Positions 44,915-54,104 of a stretch of DNA of 64,000 nt are shown here, one piece after another. Under the pieces are notes generated by a model that saw nothing but the letters and a program-made list of their open reading frames with translations, did no database searches and was not told the DNA's origin. Numbering within the stretch: position 1 is the first letter of the stretch; each line of letters starts with the position of its first letter. The DNA is from Paulinella micropora (Eukaryota > Cercozoa > Imbricatea > Euglyphida > Paulinellidae): NCBI GenBank assembly GCA_019918135.1, contig WBZZ01000852.1, positions 125,001 through 189,000 of the forward strand, given 5' to 3'. Made by a program: the position numbers and the translations under genes.

Positions 44915-46113
44915 ATGCAAGAAGCCAAGCCTCCGTGCAGCGAAGCCCAGCCCCCGTGCGGCAGCCCCCGACCCTCCGTGTTGCCGCAGGCGGCACCACC
45001 GACCGCGGCGCCAGCGACCACGGCGCAGCCCGGGCGGGGGCCGGCGGCCCCAGTGGCCACGCCCGGCCTGGCCCCGGCGCCGCCAGCCACCCCGCCAGAA
45101 ATCTGTCCCGCCGGCCCGGCGCCCCCGTGGCCGCGCCCGGCCTGGCCCCGGCGCCGCCAGCCACCACGCCAGAAATCTGTCCCGCCGGCCCGGCGCCCCC
45201 CGTGGCCGCGCCCGGCCTGGCCCCGGCACCCCTGTGGCCGTCCGGCCCACCACAGCACCACTCCCGCCGGGGGGGCCAGCGCTCCCTACGGCGAGTCTTC
45301 TAGCCCCGAGGGCCCCTCGGCGTACCGCCCGCCGCCCGAGGGCCCCTCGCGTACCACCCGCCGCCCGTGGCACGTGGGTGGGGCGCCGGCTCCCCTGTCC
45401 CGGACGGCACGTTCAGCCCCGCTGTGCTGCGCCTGCGCCTCGCTGGCACCGTGCAGAAGTGGCAAATGTTTGTAGCCGATGCCCGGGAGCTACTCGTCTG
45501 CCTGTCCCAGGCTACGGACCAGGCGGCGACCGCTGCACTGCTAGCCGCGCCGCCCGTCGTGCCCGTCGACCTCCCCCGCCACTCCTCTCCCCGCCACTCC
45601 TCTGCCTCCCTGGCGCCGCCGCACCACCGCACCCCGCCCCGTGGCTCGCCCGAGAAGCGCGCCCGGGAATACGACCACGAGCCGTACCCCAGCAGCCACA
45701 AGTACGCGAAGCTGGAGGAAGTGGCAGGAGACGCCACGCTCGACAGGTTCGTGCACGACAGAGATACCAGGCGCCGCAGGGAGTACAGGGCGTGCTTGCA
45801 GGCCTGGAACTCTGCCCTGTGCTTATCAAACAGAGCCAGAGAGGTGGACACACTGCTGGCCATCGTAGACCGCGTGCGTGAGCTCTGCCCCGGGCTAGCT
45901 TACGCAGGCTCCGCCCAGGCGAGGGAGGACCATCTGCTCTCTGGGAACAAGACTCGGGTGGTAGCGTCCATCCTCCGAGAGGTGAGGGCCCGGCTCGGCC
46001 TAGACTCCAAGACTACCCGCAACGAGGTGGTAGCGCAGGCGCTCAAGTTCCACTTCTCGGAGCAGCGGGCCGGTCGGGACCGCACCCCCCGCTCGTCCGG
46101 TAGCAGGAACTAA
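44915..46113 (+). CDS. Unknown protein with 25-residue Pro/Ala repeats and basic C-terminal domain
   Basis: ATG at 44915 (MQEAKPPCSEAQPPCG). The N-terminal half contains a 75-bp repeat encoding units of about 25 residues around PEICPAGPAPP and PGLAPAPPA, starting near 45065, 45139 and 45214; the first spacing is 74 bp, which shifts the frame. The second half from about 45367 is a clean frame with a helical, charged domain (GTVQKWQMFVADARELLVCL, FVHDRDTRRRREYRACLQAW, DTLLAIVDRVRELC, TRNEVVAQALKFHFSEQRAG) ending SGSRN, TAA 46111-46113. No family was recognised. The composition suggests a structural or DNA-associated protein. Confidence 0.5.
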
Positions 46114-46566
46114 ACCGGCCTGGCCCGCCCCTCGTCGGGAAAAGGGGGGCGCCCCTCTCCTCCCAGCCCGTGCGTGCGTGTGGCAGAGGCGGCGGGGGAA
46201 AACAGACAGCTAGCGCGCAGGCCGGGGAACCGTGAGCCACACTCGTACCTGACACAAGTCCAAATCAGTAAAAAAAGAACCAGAACCAGCGTTCAGTCGT
46301 TCTCTCCCAGGGCCGGGATACGGGGGAGGGGTGTCTTGTCCGGGCCGGAAGGTCTTTCCCCCCTCCACTAATACATAACCAAAGGGCGGCCCAGAGATTT
46401 CTGACGTGACGGCTGAGTAAAGAGGCTGTGGCCGCAGCCGGCAAACTCGGCGAGCGTGTGTACACGAGACATACACGAGACCCGTTCACCTAACGACAGA
46501 AAAAGGAAACAGCCGGCTAGTGCGGTCCCGGTACCCGCCCGGCTCCCTAAACCGGACCACCTCGTC
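46114..46566. other. Convergent intergenic spacer
   Basis: A 453-bp spacer between the ends of two convergent genes. It is less GC-rich than its surroundings, with no gene recognised. No canonical AATAAA was seen for either strand. Confidence 0.4.
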
Positions 46567-49500
46567 TTAGGTTCTCCACAGCCTGGATAGGTCTTTTTTT
46601 AATAGTGGCGTGCGCCCACCCGAGCCGGCCCTAGCAGCAGGCGGGGCAGGACCAGCCGCTTCTTCCTCTCCGCCCGGCCGGCTGGGGGGGTGCTCCGGCC
46701 CACGAGGGGGGGGCTGGCACAGCGCCTTGATGGACAGCACGTCGTGGCTCCATTGCCGGACGCTCCGGTCCCACAACAGGCTCCGTTGCTCGGGATACCT
46801 GGCGCCGCGACGGCGCTGGGGCACCCAGATCTCCCCCCGTTCCCGGCAGCGGGACAGGGCCGTGTACACAATCTTGGCCAGGTGGTAGTTGCGGGGACAA
46901 TACGGAGTGGGCGACAGGACCAAGTACACGCGGTCGAACTCGTTGCCCTGTACGCACATGTCGGTCTGCGCGAAGGCCCAGCTCAGCCCGTCCTCGCCGT
47001 GTTGCCTCTTGGAGTAGAAGAAGGCCAGGCGGGGTCGCGGCGGCCGCTGCTCCCCCGCCGGCGGGTCAGCATTGCCGACCCACAGCGTGAAGACGCGCCA
47101 GGCCCAGCAGCAGCGGTGGTCTAAGACCTCGGCCCGCGGCCCGCTGGCGGTGGACTGGACAGGCTCCTGTCCAGCTAGCACCAGCGACGACCCGCGTCTT
47201 TCGTAAGTGACGTCTTGGATGCGGACGACGTAGCCCAGGCAGCGCACCTCTGGGCTCGGCAGGCAGTGAGGCGGCAGGAGCTGCTCCAGCTTTTCCGCCC
47301 CGCCCTGGGTGGTCCGGCGCTCGGGCGGAAGCAGCCAGGCGTCGTCTGCCGGCGGCGGTCATCTGCCGGGCGGCGGCGGCGCCGGCCGCCCGTGGCGGGC
47401 GGACCGTCCGCGTCGTCGGGCGGGCCATCGGTGCCTGCGCGAGCGCGTACTAGCGCCAGCGCGTCCAGGCACGACTCACACAGCAGGGGGTCGCTGGTCC
47501 GGCCCAGCTTGCGGCACTCGAGGCGCACCTTGGCCCCGGGGTACAGTGCGTACGCGGGGGGTTGGTGTGAGCTCGGCACGCCGGGGCGGGCTGGCAGCGC
47601 CGTGGCTCCAGCTAGGTGCGCTAGGCCCAAGTTCAGCAGAGCCGCCTCTTGCTGGCGGACTACACGAGCTGGTAGCTGGGGAAGGGGGCGGCCCTTGCGT
47701 CCAGAAGCGGTCGTCGATCACGAGCCCGTGCCTGTCGTGCCACTGCCGCAGGGTGGGAGCCCAGCCTTGCCACGTGGACACGTCGAACCGGGCCCCGGCG
47801 GGGGTCTCTTGGTAGTCCCCAGGTAGTGAACACAGTCCTGCAGCCACTCGGCAGCCGGCGCTGTCCGGGCTTGGCAGCGCAGAGTCGCCGCCAGGCGTTG
47901 TGCGACGCACAAGTTGTCGGTAGCCGCCTCGACGCGATGGACGCGCTCCAGCCGGGCGCACGAGCCCGGGAACAGGTCGCGCAGCAGGCTCTGGACGCAG
48001 CCGTACCCCAGGGGTGGCAGCTGGGCCTCGTCGCCCAACAGGAGCCAGCGTTGGCAGTTCGGGGCCAGCTGGTCCAGCGCGAACATGAGCTGCAGAAAGA
48101 AGGCAGGCGACATGAGCGAGACTTCGTCTACCACGCAAGCGTACTGGGGGCCGGAGCCCCGCCCCCCTCCCTCGTCGGCGGTTAACGCCGGCGACGGGCG
48201 TGAGGAGTCTGCCAGCCGGCCCGCGCGCGCAGCCAGGCCTGTGTGCGATGCGCGGGCAACGACAGCGCCGGGGGGCCGGGGCCTGCCAGGCCTCCCGCCA
48301 CCCCGAGGACGGGGGTCCGGCTCCTGCGACTGCCCGGCTAGGCCCCGAGCGGCCGCTACCTGGACCGCGTTGCGTGTCATGGCCACGAACAGGACGGGTA
48401 GGTGGCTCCGGCGTTTGAGACACCCGGCCACCGTCGTCTTGCCCGTGCCGGCCGCCCCGCTCAGCAGACCTACCCTAGCGGACGTGACTGTCTCCAGGGC
48501 CCGGGCCTGTTCGTCCGACAAGCCCCCGGCGTCGCACACCGGCGCGGCGGGCGAGGCCGGGGCGGGGGCGCCGTCCGCCGCGGGGGGTGGGCTCTCGGCT
48601 GGGCCGTCGGGCGGGGTGTCGGGCGGGGCGTCGTAGACCTGCCGCAGCCTCTCAATTACGCGTGACTCTTGGTTAAAGAACCAGCGCGGCGCGTAGGTGG
48701 AACTGCCTACGCGAACCCAGGGCGAGGCCGCCGATGCTGCCCCCACGGGGCCGCGTTCCAGAGGCTGGCTACGCACTCCTGCACGTCCTCCCGCCGTTTC
48801 TCGTCTAGTTCAAAACGCGCCGACTTGCGATCCCAGGCCAAGAGCCCACACCAGGGGCTCCTGGGAAACTGGCGTCGATCGGGCTCTAGGTTGTCCTGCA
48901 GCTGGCGAAAGCCCAGGTAGTTCATCCTGCCCTCAGCCGTCCTTTGGATATTGGGCAAACACTCCGCTAGCCAGCCCCGCCGGCTCCTGTCCACTTCAAA
49001 GCACGAATTCTTGCGCACGTGCAGGGTATTGCACAGCCAAAAGTGCACCAGCACCAGCCGGCGCTTTCGCTCGCCCAAGGCTTCGTACAGGTGTAACTTC
49101 ACGGCTACGGGCAGCCGCCGGAAGCGCTGGGGGGACAGACACATCGGGGCGCTCTGTAAGTCACCGGTACGCAGCCCAGATCCGCTGCCACCCGGTCATC
49201 TCCGGACCACAGAGCAGGCTCATAAAAGAGACGGGGGTCCGCTGCCTCCAGCGCCAGCAGCCAGCGCCGGCGTTGCAGAGGGTCGTAGTCGCGCCATACA
49301 CGCGCCGGTGGCAGGGCCGGGGCTAAGTAACCCCAGCACGGGTTCTCGTCTAGGAGCAGCAGGAGTTCCTCCGCGGTGCCAGCGCCCTCCCCTTCGTCGC
49401 CGTTCTCCTCCTCGCTGTCTTCTACGTCAGAGTCCTCGCTCTCCCTGGCCCAGCGACCACCCGCCGCGGTTGGTCCGGGGCAGCGGCTGCCTCCTCCAGG

Positions 49501-49852
49501 CGCAGTCTTTTGGTCGGGGGGGCGGGAGACCGCGGCGCCAGCCGCGCACGCAGGGACGTGGATTTGAAGTCTAGCTTGACTACGCCGCGCGTGAAATCGT
49601 ACTGCAAAAACCCGCTCGCTTGCTTGGTCATCGCTTTGTGGTCCGTCCGTAGCCGCACGCCCTGCGCCAGGCTGGCGTGCTGGCTTGTCAGGATCGTGTA
49701 CAGCCAAGCAGGACACGAGTGTGCGTACCGACCCGGCTCAGGTACAGTCTGGGCTTCGCTACTCCCAGCAGCGGCGCAGACGCGCGCAGGCTGACGGACC
49801 GTTCCGTCCCGCCCGCCTGGCTCCAGTAAGACCACTGGTCGTCCGCGAACAT
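46567..49852 (-). CDS. SF1 helicase (RecD/Pif1-like) with long unknown N-terminal region
   Basis: ATG at 49852 (MFADDQWSYWSQ). The first 500 or so residues are of unknown family and include KAMTKQASGFLQYDF, an acidic SEDSDVEDSEEENGDEGEG tract and KLHLYEALGERKRRLVLVHF. Helicase motifs follow in order: motif I LLSGAAGTGKTTV, motif II CVVDEVSLMS, motif III LLLGDEAQLPPLGYG, a motif IV-like LERVHRVEA, motif V GNEFDRVYLVL and motif VI YTALSRCRERGEIWV. GNEFD and YTALSR are typical of SF1B RecD/Pif1 helicases, which unwind DNA 5' to 3'. About eight frame changes, nearly all of one sign, interrupt it. The end is TAA at about 46567. Total about 1,090 residues. A viral or plasmid-type replication helicase is the likely role. 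I see no HUH relaxase, so Helitron origin is not supported. Confidence 0.8.
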
Positions 49853-50087
49853 GGGCGCCACGGGGCGGGCCGCCTGCGACTGTTCTGCCTGGACACTGAC
49901 TCTCCCCCCTCCCCGAGAGCGGGAGGGTGCCTGCCCCCTCCCTCTTCCCCGCCTGCGCGCGTTGTCGTGCACACGCGCGGGCACCCCCAGCCCCCCCTCC
50001 ACCCCTTGCCCCCCCCCCCCCCTAAGCAGTGCCCACCCACGGCAACCTCCCCCCCCCCCCCGTCCCCAGGGGAGCGGGGGGGGGGGA
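49853..50087. other. Right end of the GC-rich block
   Basis: It contains C homopolymers at about 50011 and 50050 and a G run next to the junction with Gypsy reverse transcriptase. It should hold the helicase promoter. No inverted counterpart of the left end was found. Confidence 0.4.
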
Positions 50088-51033
50088 GCGGGGACAATTC
50101 GGACAGACCATGCCCCGCCTCAAAGGATCACGCCTCAGTTACAAAGAGGAACAGATCTGCGAGGAAATGGTGCAATACTTATTAGCCAAGCGACTGATCG
50201 AGCCATCGTGGTCGGAATTCCGATCGCCGGTCAGACTGGCCCCAAAGCCGGATGGCAAACAACGCTTGTGCATCAACTACACCAGGCTGAACAAGATCAT
50301 TAAGAGCGTCGAGGCCCCTATCCCTCGAATGCGAGATAGTCTTAACAAGATTCGGCAGGCCAAATTCTTTACCAAACTTGACCTAAAGAACGGTTTCTGG
50401 AATATACCGCTCGAAGCGGAAAGCCGTCCGTTGACTGCCTTCGCTGTCGGAGGGAGACTGTACCAATGGACAGTCCTCCCGATGGGACTGAAGACAGCCC
50501 CGGCTATATTTCAGGACTGCATGAACCAGGCTCTATCGGACCCGAAATATGGGGACGCCCAATTCAAAGAGACCTACGGTCATACAAACCAATACAGCTT
50601 CTGTTATATTGACGACATTGTCATTTACTCCAATACGGAGGCGGAACACCTGGCTCATGTGTCAGATGTGTTGCGCCGCTTGGAGGCCTTCGGCCTGAGG
50701 CTGGACCTAGAGAAGTGCTCCTTCGCAAACGATCACATCGACTATCTAGGATACAGGCTACAGGGGGGCGAAATAGTGCTAAAGCCGGAGAAGCGGGACG
50801 CCATTCGTTCCCTCCCGCGCCCTAACACACGCACGGCGCTACACTCTTTCCTTTGTATGGCACAAGTCTATTCCGAATTTATTCCCAACTTCCAAGACTT
50901 CGTCAAACCTCTACGGGATTTCTGCCTTAAAGGTGACCCGTATGGGGAGTGGCCACCCGCGGCCGAAGAGACGTATAACGAGTTGAAGCAAGCCCTACAA
51001 GAGACCCTCTTACAGAGGGTGGGTCAGTCCTAA
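50088..51033 (+). pseudogene. pol: Ty3/Gypsy reverse transcriptase
   Basis: RT motifs are in order: IEPSWSEFRSPVRLAPKPDG, FTKLDLKNGFWNIPL (motif A), LPMGLKTAPAIFQ (motif B) and CYIDDIVIYS with the catalytic YIDD (motif C), then LEKCSFANDHIDYLGY and the thumb/connection. The frame is open from the GC junction to 51033, where one base change moves the frame into the RNase H region. Codon use and GC match the left Gypsy piece and not the GC-rich insert. It encodes the polymerase that copies retrotransposon RNA into cDNA. Confidence 0.93.
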
Positions 51034-51430
51034 TTCTACCCGATTTCGAAAAGCGCTTTGTACTTGCTACGGACGCATCCAAATATGCAGTCGGGGCGGT
51101 ATTACAGCAATACGACTCCGCTCGCAAGCAACTCCGGCCAATCATGTTCGTCAGCAAAAAGCTGACACCCGAACAGGTGAACTATTGCACACGGCAACGC
51201 GAAGCGTTGGCGATCGTGTGGGCGTTCAGCCGGCTGCGAGAGTACTTGTGGGGCGCACCGAATATACTAGTCCAAACCGACCACGCCAACCTGAGATGGC
51301 TCATGGACAAGGAACATACGGGCCGACTAGCGAGATGGCAGTCGGAATTAGCCTTGTATGATTTCGCCATTGAGTACATCAAAGGGAAGGAAAACACGGT
51401 CCCGGACAGCCTTTCGATTCCCGAATGCCG
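51024..51430 (+). pseudogene. pol: Ty3/Gypsy RNase H domain
   Basis: LATDASKYAVGAVLQQ carries the first catalytic Asp. KKLTPEQVNYCTRQREALAI carries the conserved Glu. VQTDHANLRWL and IEYIKGKENTVPDSLS close the domain. It is out of frame with the reverse transcriptase by one base at about 51030. Confidence 0.9.
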
Positions 51431-52815
51431 AGAGTCAAAGGCTCCATCAGGGACGGACTTGACCGGTTCGCCATGTACACACCAACGGCATGCCTTGTCG
51501 GGTGGACTGGCAACGATGACTGGTTGGCCAGCGAACACACTGTTGGCCAGCGAACACACGCCGGGGTTCACAGACACACTGCCATTGCAACGGGTATGGC
51601 ATATATAGCCACCAGCGCCATCAGCTGGCAACCGGGATATAAAACGGATACCCAAGAGCAGCTGCTGGAAAACCTCGAGTCTATCCGCCGCGTATGCTGC
51701 GCTAAGCACGACGCGGAAGACTGGCGGGATCTCCTTGAGGAGATTGATACGCAGTCAGACATCCTCAGCGAAGGGGATATTCGGGAGGGCCAGACCCACG
51801 AACACGAGCACTCCATGAACGCTTTCTTTGCCAATAAGAATCAGTCGTTCTGGGTGCCGAAAAATGTTCACCCGTCTAGGTCTGCTACCATCGCAGCCGC
51901 GACCCAAACGCAACATACCCAGGATCACATCGGCCTGGTCACCAGCGCCCTACAGCTGGATTACATGGACATGACCTTGGCCAGTCCTGCGGTTTTTAGT
52001 CAGTTAGCTAGGGATTCGAAGGACTGGGGCCCTTTATATCTCACGCCATGGATGCCCAAAAGCATCCCGAGACAAGGGAGATCCACCTTCAGAAAAAGAC
52101 CATGGCATGGCACGATGACCTCCTATGGTACAAGGGGTCCGGAGGCAAGTGGGAAAAGACGCCGTCCAAATGGACGCTGGGGGTCCCTCCACAGCTCCGA
52201 AAAGCGATCTTAACCGCCACCCACCGCTGCGCCTTGAACTCCCACCTAGGAAGAGACAAAATGTCATAGTTTATTTCGCGGAAATTTTGGTGGCATGGCA
52301 TGCAAAAGGCCATTGCCGAAACAGTGGACACTTGTGAACACTGCAAACAAACCAAATCTCCGCACCCGAACTCTCAGAAGGGCCTGTACGGCGAATACAA
52401 GCTTACAGAAGACCTTTTCGAGACGCTGCACATAGACTTCGTGGGCCCACTACCACGAGCAGAAAAGCATATTAACTACCGGTACATCCTGACCGCCATT
52501 GACCGTTTTTCGAACTACGTGTTCGCGGTTCCGGTCAAGGAGAAGGACGCAGCATCAACATGCGAAGCATTGATCGATCACGTCTTTCGGTACACGGGAG
52601 TGCCCAAGAACGTATACAGCGATAGGGGCTCAGAGTTCACCAACGAGCTCTCAGCACAGCTGTCTGCGGCGTGGGGATTTAAATGGAAGTATGTCACGGC
52701 ATACTCGCCGGAGAGCAACGGCAAGATAGAGAGGGTTCATAGGCCACTCAAAGCCGCCTTCCAACAATACTGCCGTGATAACCAACACATCTGCCATAAG
52801 GCACTAGTAGTATAA
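51431..52815 (+). pseudogene. pol: Ty3/Gypsy integrase, truncated by the PLV insertion
   Basis: After a linker, the HHCC zinc-binding domain is seen (THRCALNSHLGRD ... CEHCKQTK). Then come the DDE catalytic residues in LHIDFVGPLPR, YSDRGSEFTN and YSPESNGKIERVHRPLK. An in-frame TAG lies at 52267-52269, where LGRDKM..FISRKFWWHGM would normally read through. A frame change lies near 52040. The domain stops at ICHKALVV (52815) just where AT-rich PLV sequence begins, so the integrase C-terminus and the 3' LTR are missing here. They may exist beyond the PLV outside the window. Confidence 0.9.
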
Positions 52816-53192
52816 TATCGTTTTTTAAGGTCGTTTTTTCGTGCCTCAAAACGACGCTTTTAAAAACGATTCGCCCTTCCTATTAATCTCCCGCACAATC
52901 AATACGAAGCGTCAAAACAGCAAAATAAAAAAATGAAATTTCAATCAATACAAGCAAACAAAATAAAGAAATCTCTCTTACTCTTAATCTCGCTTTTAAA
53001 TAAAAATAAAAATCAAGCAAATTTTTTTTCCGCTTTACTTTTACTTCTAAATAAAAACATACATAATACAGACACCTAAAGAAAACACCCCAAAGAGCCC
53101 TCCACACGAGCACCCCGTTGTTTTTTGAAGTAGTCAATAAACAACAGGAAACATATGTATCGTAAAAAGAAAAAAAATTGTCTTTGATATAG
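52816..53192. repeat. PLV left terminal region with end hairpin
   Basis: Non-coding, AT-rich. An imperfect inverted repeat occupies 52817-52870: ATCGTTTTTTAAGGTCGTTTT pairs with AAAACGACGCTTTTAAAAACGAT around a loop with TTCGTGCCTC. This may be the tip of a terminal inverted repeat. The right-hand counterpart is outside the window. Confidence 0.55.
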
Positions 53193-53414
53193 ATGGAACG
53201 CAAACAGAAGAGAGCGGAATATGTAAAGGAAAGAAGAAAACAGAAATATACATGTGTATGTGGTAAAGTAATAGGGATATATGGAAAATATCAACATGAA
53301 AAATCAGACTTTCATAGAGACTACTTCGCAGAGAAAGAAGAGGTTATGATAGGAGGACATAAAGTTATTCGTAGAAGCGATGACATGGAAAGATATTATA
53401 AAAATCACTCGTGA
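53193..53414 (+). CDS. Small C2H2-type zinc-finger protein
   Basis: 73 residues from ATG 53193 to TGA. The very basic N-terminus (MERKQKRAEYVKERRKQKY) is followed by CVCGKVIGIYGKYQHEKSDF and H, giving C-x-C-x12-H-x5-H zinc ligands. Proteins of this size and pattern recur in PLVs and giant viruses and probably bind nucleic acid. It is the first gene from the left end. Confidence 0.65.
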   Translation: MERKQKRAEYVKERRKQKYTCVCGKVIGIYGKYQHEKSDFHRDYFAEKEEVMIGGHKVIRRSDDMERYYKNHS

Positions 53415-53439
53415 TTTGTTATAATAATGTTATAAAAAT

Positions 53440-53480
53440 AAAATGTAAAATCATTTAAAGAAATAAATATTATTACTTAT
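53440..53480 (+). promoter_or_regulatory. PLV promoter motif, copy 1
   Basis: The block TGTAAAATCATTTAAAG followed by AAATAAATATTATTACTTAT lies directly before ATG 53486. An almost identical block precedes the next gene. Confidence 0.6.
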
Positions 53481-53485
53481 ATAAT

Positions 53486-53761
53486 ATGTCTTCTATAATG
53501 ATACAAGCGGACAAGGAATTGAAAGAACTATACAACTTACATTTTCCAGAAGCATTAGCAGACGATAGAAGGATTAAGAAATACACTACAAGAGAAACGC
53601 TTCAACGATATAGCAAAGCCTTTAAGTTTTGGGATGAGCAGAAAAACAAAGCATTAGAGGCTCCAACAATGTTGAATATTCACAAATGGGAAATATGTGA
53701 AGAAGCAATAAGACAACTTAAATTAAGGGTGATGATTTTATTAAAATGTAAAACCATTTAA
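53486..53761 (+). CDS. Unknown 91-residue PLV protein
   Basis: ATG 53486. A helical, charged protein (ADKELKELYNLHFPEALADD, RYSKAFKFWDEQKNKALEA, KWEICEEAIRQLKLRV). No family was recognised. Its end overlaps the promoter block of the following gene. Confidence 0.55.
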   Translation: MSSIMIQADKELKELYNLHFPEALADDRRIKKYTTRETLQRYSKAFKFWDEQKNKALEAPTMLNIHKWEICEEAIRQLKLRVMILLKCKTI

Positions 53762-53790
53762 AGAAATAAATTATATTACTTATAATATAG
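53742..53790 (+). promoter_or_regulatory. PLV promoter motif, copy 2
   Basis: TGTAAAACCATTTAAAG followed by AAATAAATTATATTACTTAT lies before ATG 53793. It matches the block before 53486 with one substitution in the first part. It overlaps the 3' coding end of the preceding gene. Confidence 0.6.
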
Positions 53791-53792
53791 AT

Positions 53793-53969
53793 ATGGGGAG
53801 ACACAAGAAATATCTCACACCTGAGGACAAACGAAAGGCTAACTCCGAAAAGGCGCTCGCATATTACAAAAGAAATAAGGATGAAATTAATCAAAAGAGG
53901 AAGGAGCAATTAAAAGAACGAAACAGAAAACTTAAAGAATATGAAGAAATGAAAGCGAGAGGAGTATAA
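53793..53969 (+). CDS. Small basic coiled protein (58 residues)
   Basis: ATG 53793 to TAA 53967-53969. Sequence features are RHKKYLTPEDKRKANSEKAL, YYKRNKDEINQKRKEQLKER and a Lys/Glu-rich tail, forming one basic helix. The pattern YYKRNKDEINQKRKE resembles short repeats common in giant-virus and PLV proteins. A strong promoter block precedes it. Nucleic-acid binding is inferred. Confidence 0.6.
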   Translation: MGRHKKYLTPEDKRKANSEKALAYYKRNKDEINQKRKEQLKERNRKLKEYEEMKARGV

Positions 53970-54069
53970 AAAAACAAAAAAACGAAAAATGATTTTTTTA
54001 TTATGAATTTCATGTTAAAGGTAACAATCTTATATATATAAAAGGGTAAAACAATTTAATTTATTTTCA

Positions 54070-54083
54070 TTATTTTTATATCC
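54070..54083 (+). promoter_or_regulatory. Shared TATTTTTATATCCT promoter motif before polB
   Basis: TATTTTTATATCCT is found here and again at about 57240 before the ExoX-C gene, in both cases 15-35 bp upstream of the start codon. Confidence 0.5.
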
Positions 54084-54104
54084 TCACTAATATAAAAGTA
54101 AAAT

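Larger units (their letters stand above)
21931..50087. mobile_element. GC-rich 28-kb virus-like insertion within the Gypsy pol gene
   Basis: Base composition changes abruptly on both sides. Left flank protein ends ARIEDS and right flank resumes GQFGQTMPRLKGSRLSYKEE, which together read as continuous Gypsy pol. Inside are about eleven intronless genes on both strands, with poly(A)-type signals and long G or C homopolymers between genes. I see neither terminal inverted repeats nor a clear target-site duplication. The left-most gene lacks its own start codon, so the block may be a truncated fragment. Alternatives are an endogenous large DNA virus segment, a novel giant mobile element, or an assembly join. 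Confidence 0.6.

Noticed and set aside
21931-50087. Helitron origin for the helicase-bearing GC-rich block
   Set aside because: No HUH relaxase motif, no TC/CTRR termini and no 3' hairpin were seen; the other genes are not Helitron-like.
21931-50087. Herpesvirus or mirusvirus fragment
   Set aside because: High GC and glycoprotein content suggested it, but I found no HK97-type capsid, terminase, portal or polymerase motifs in the block.
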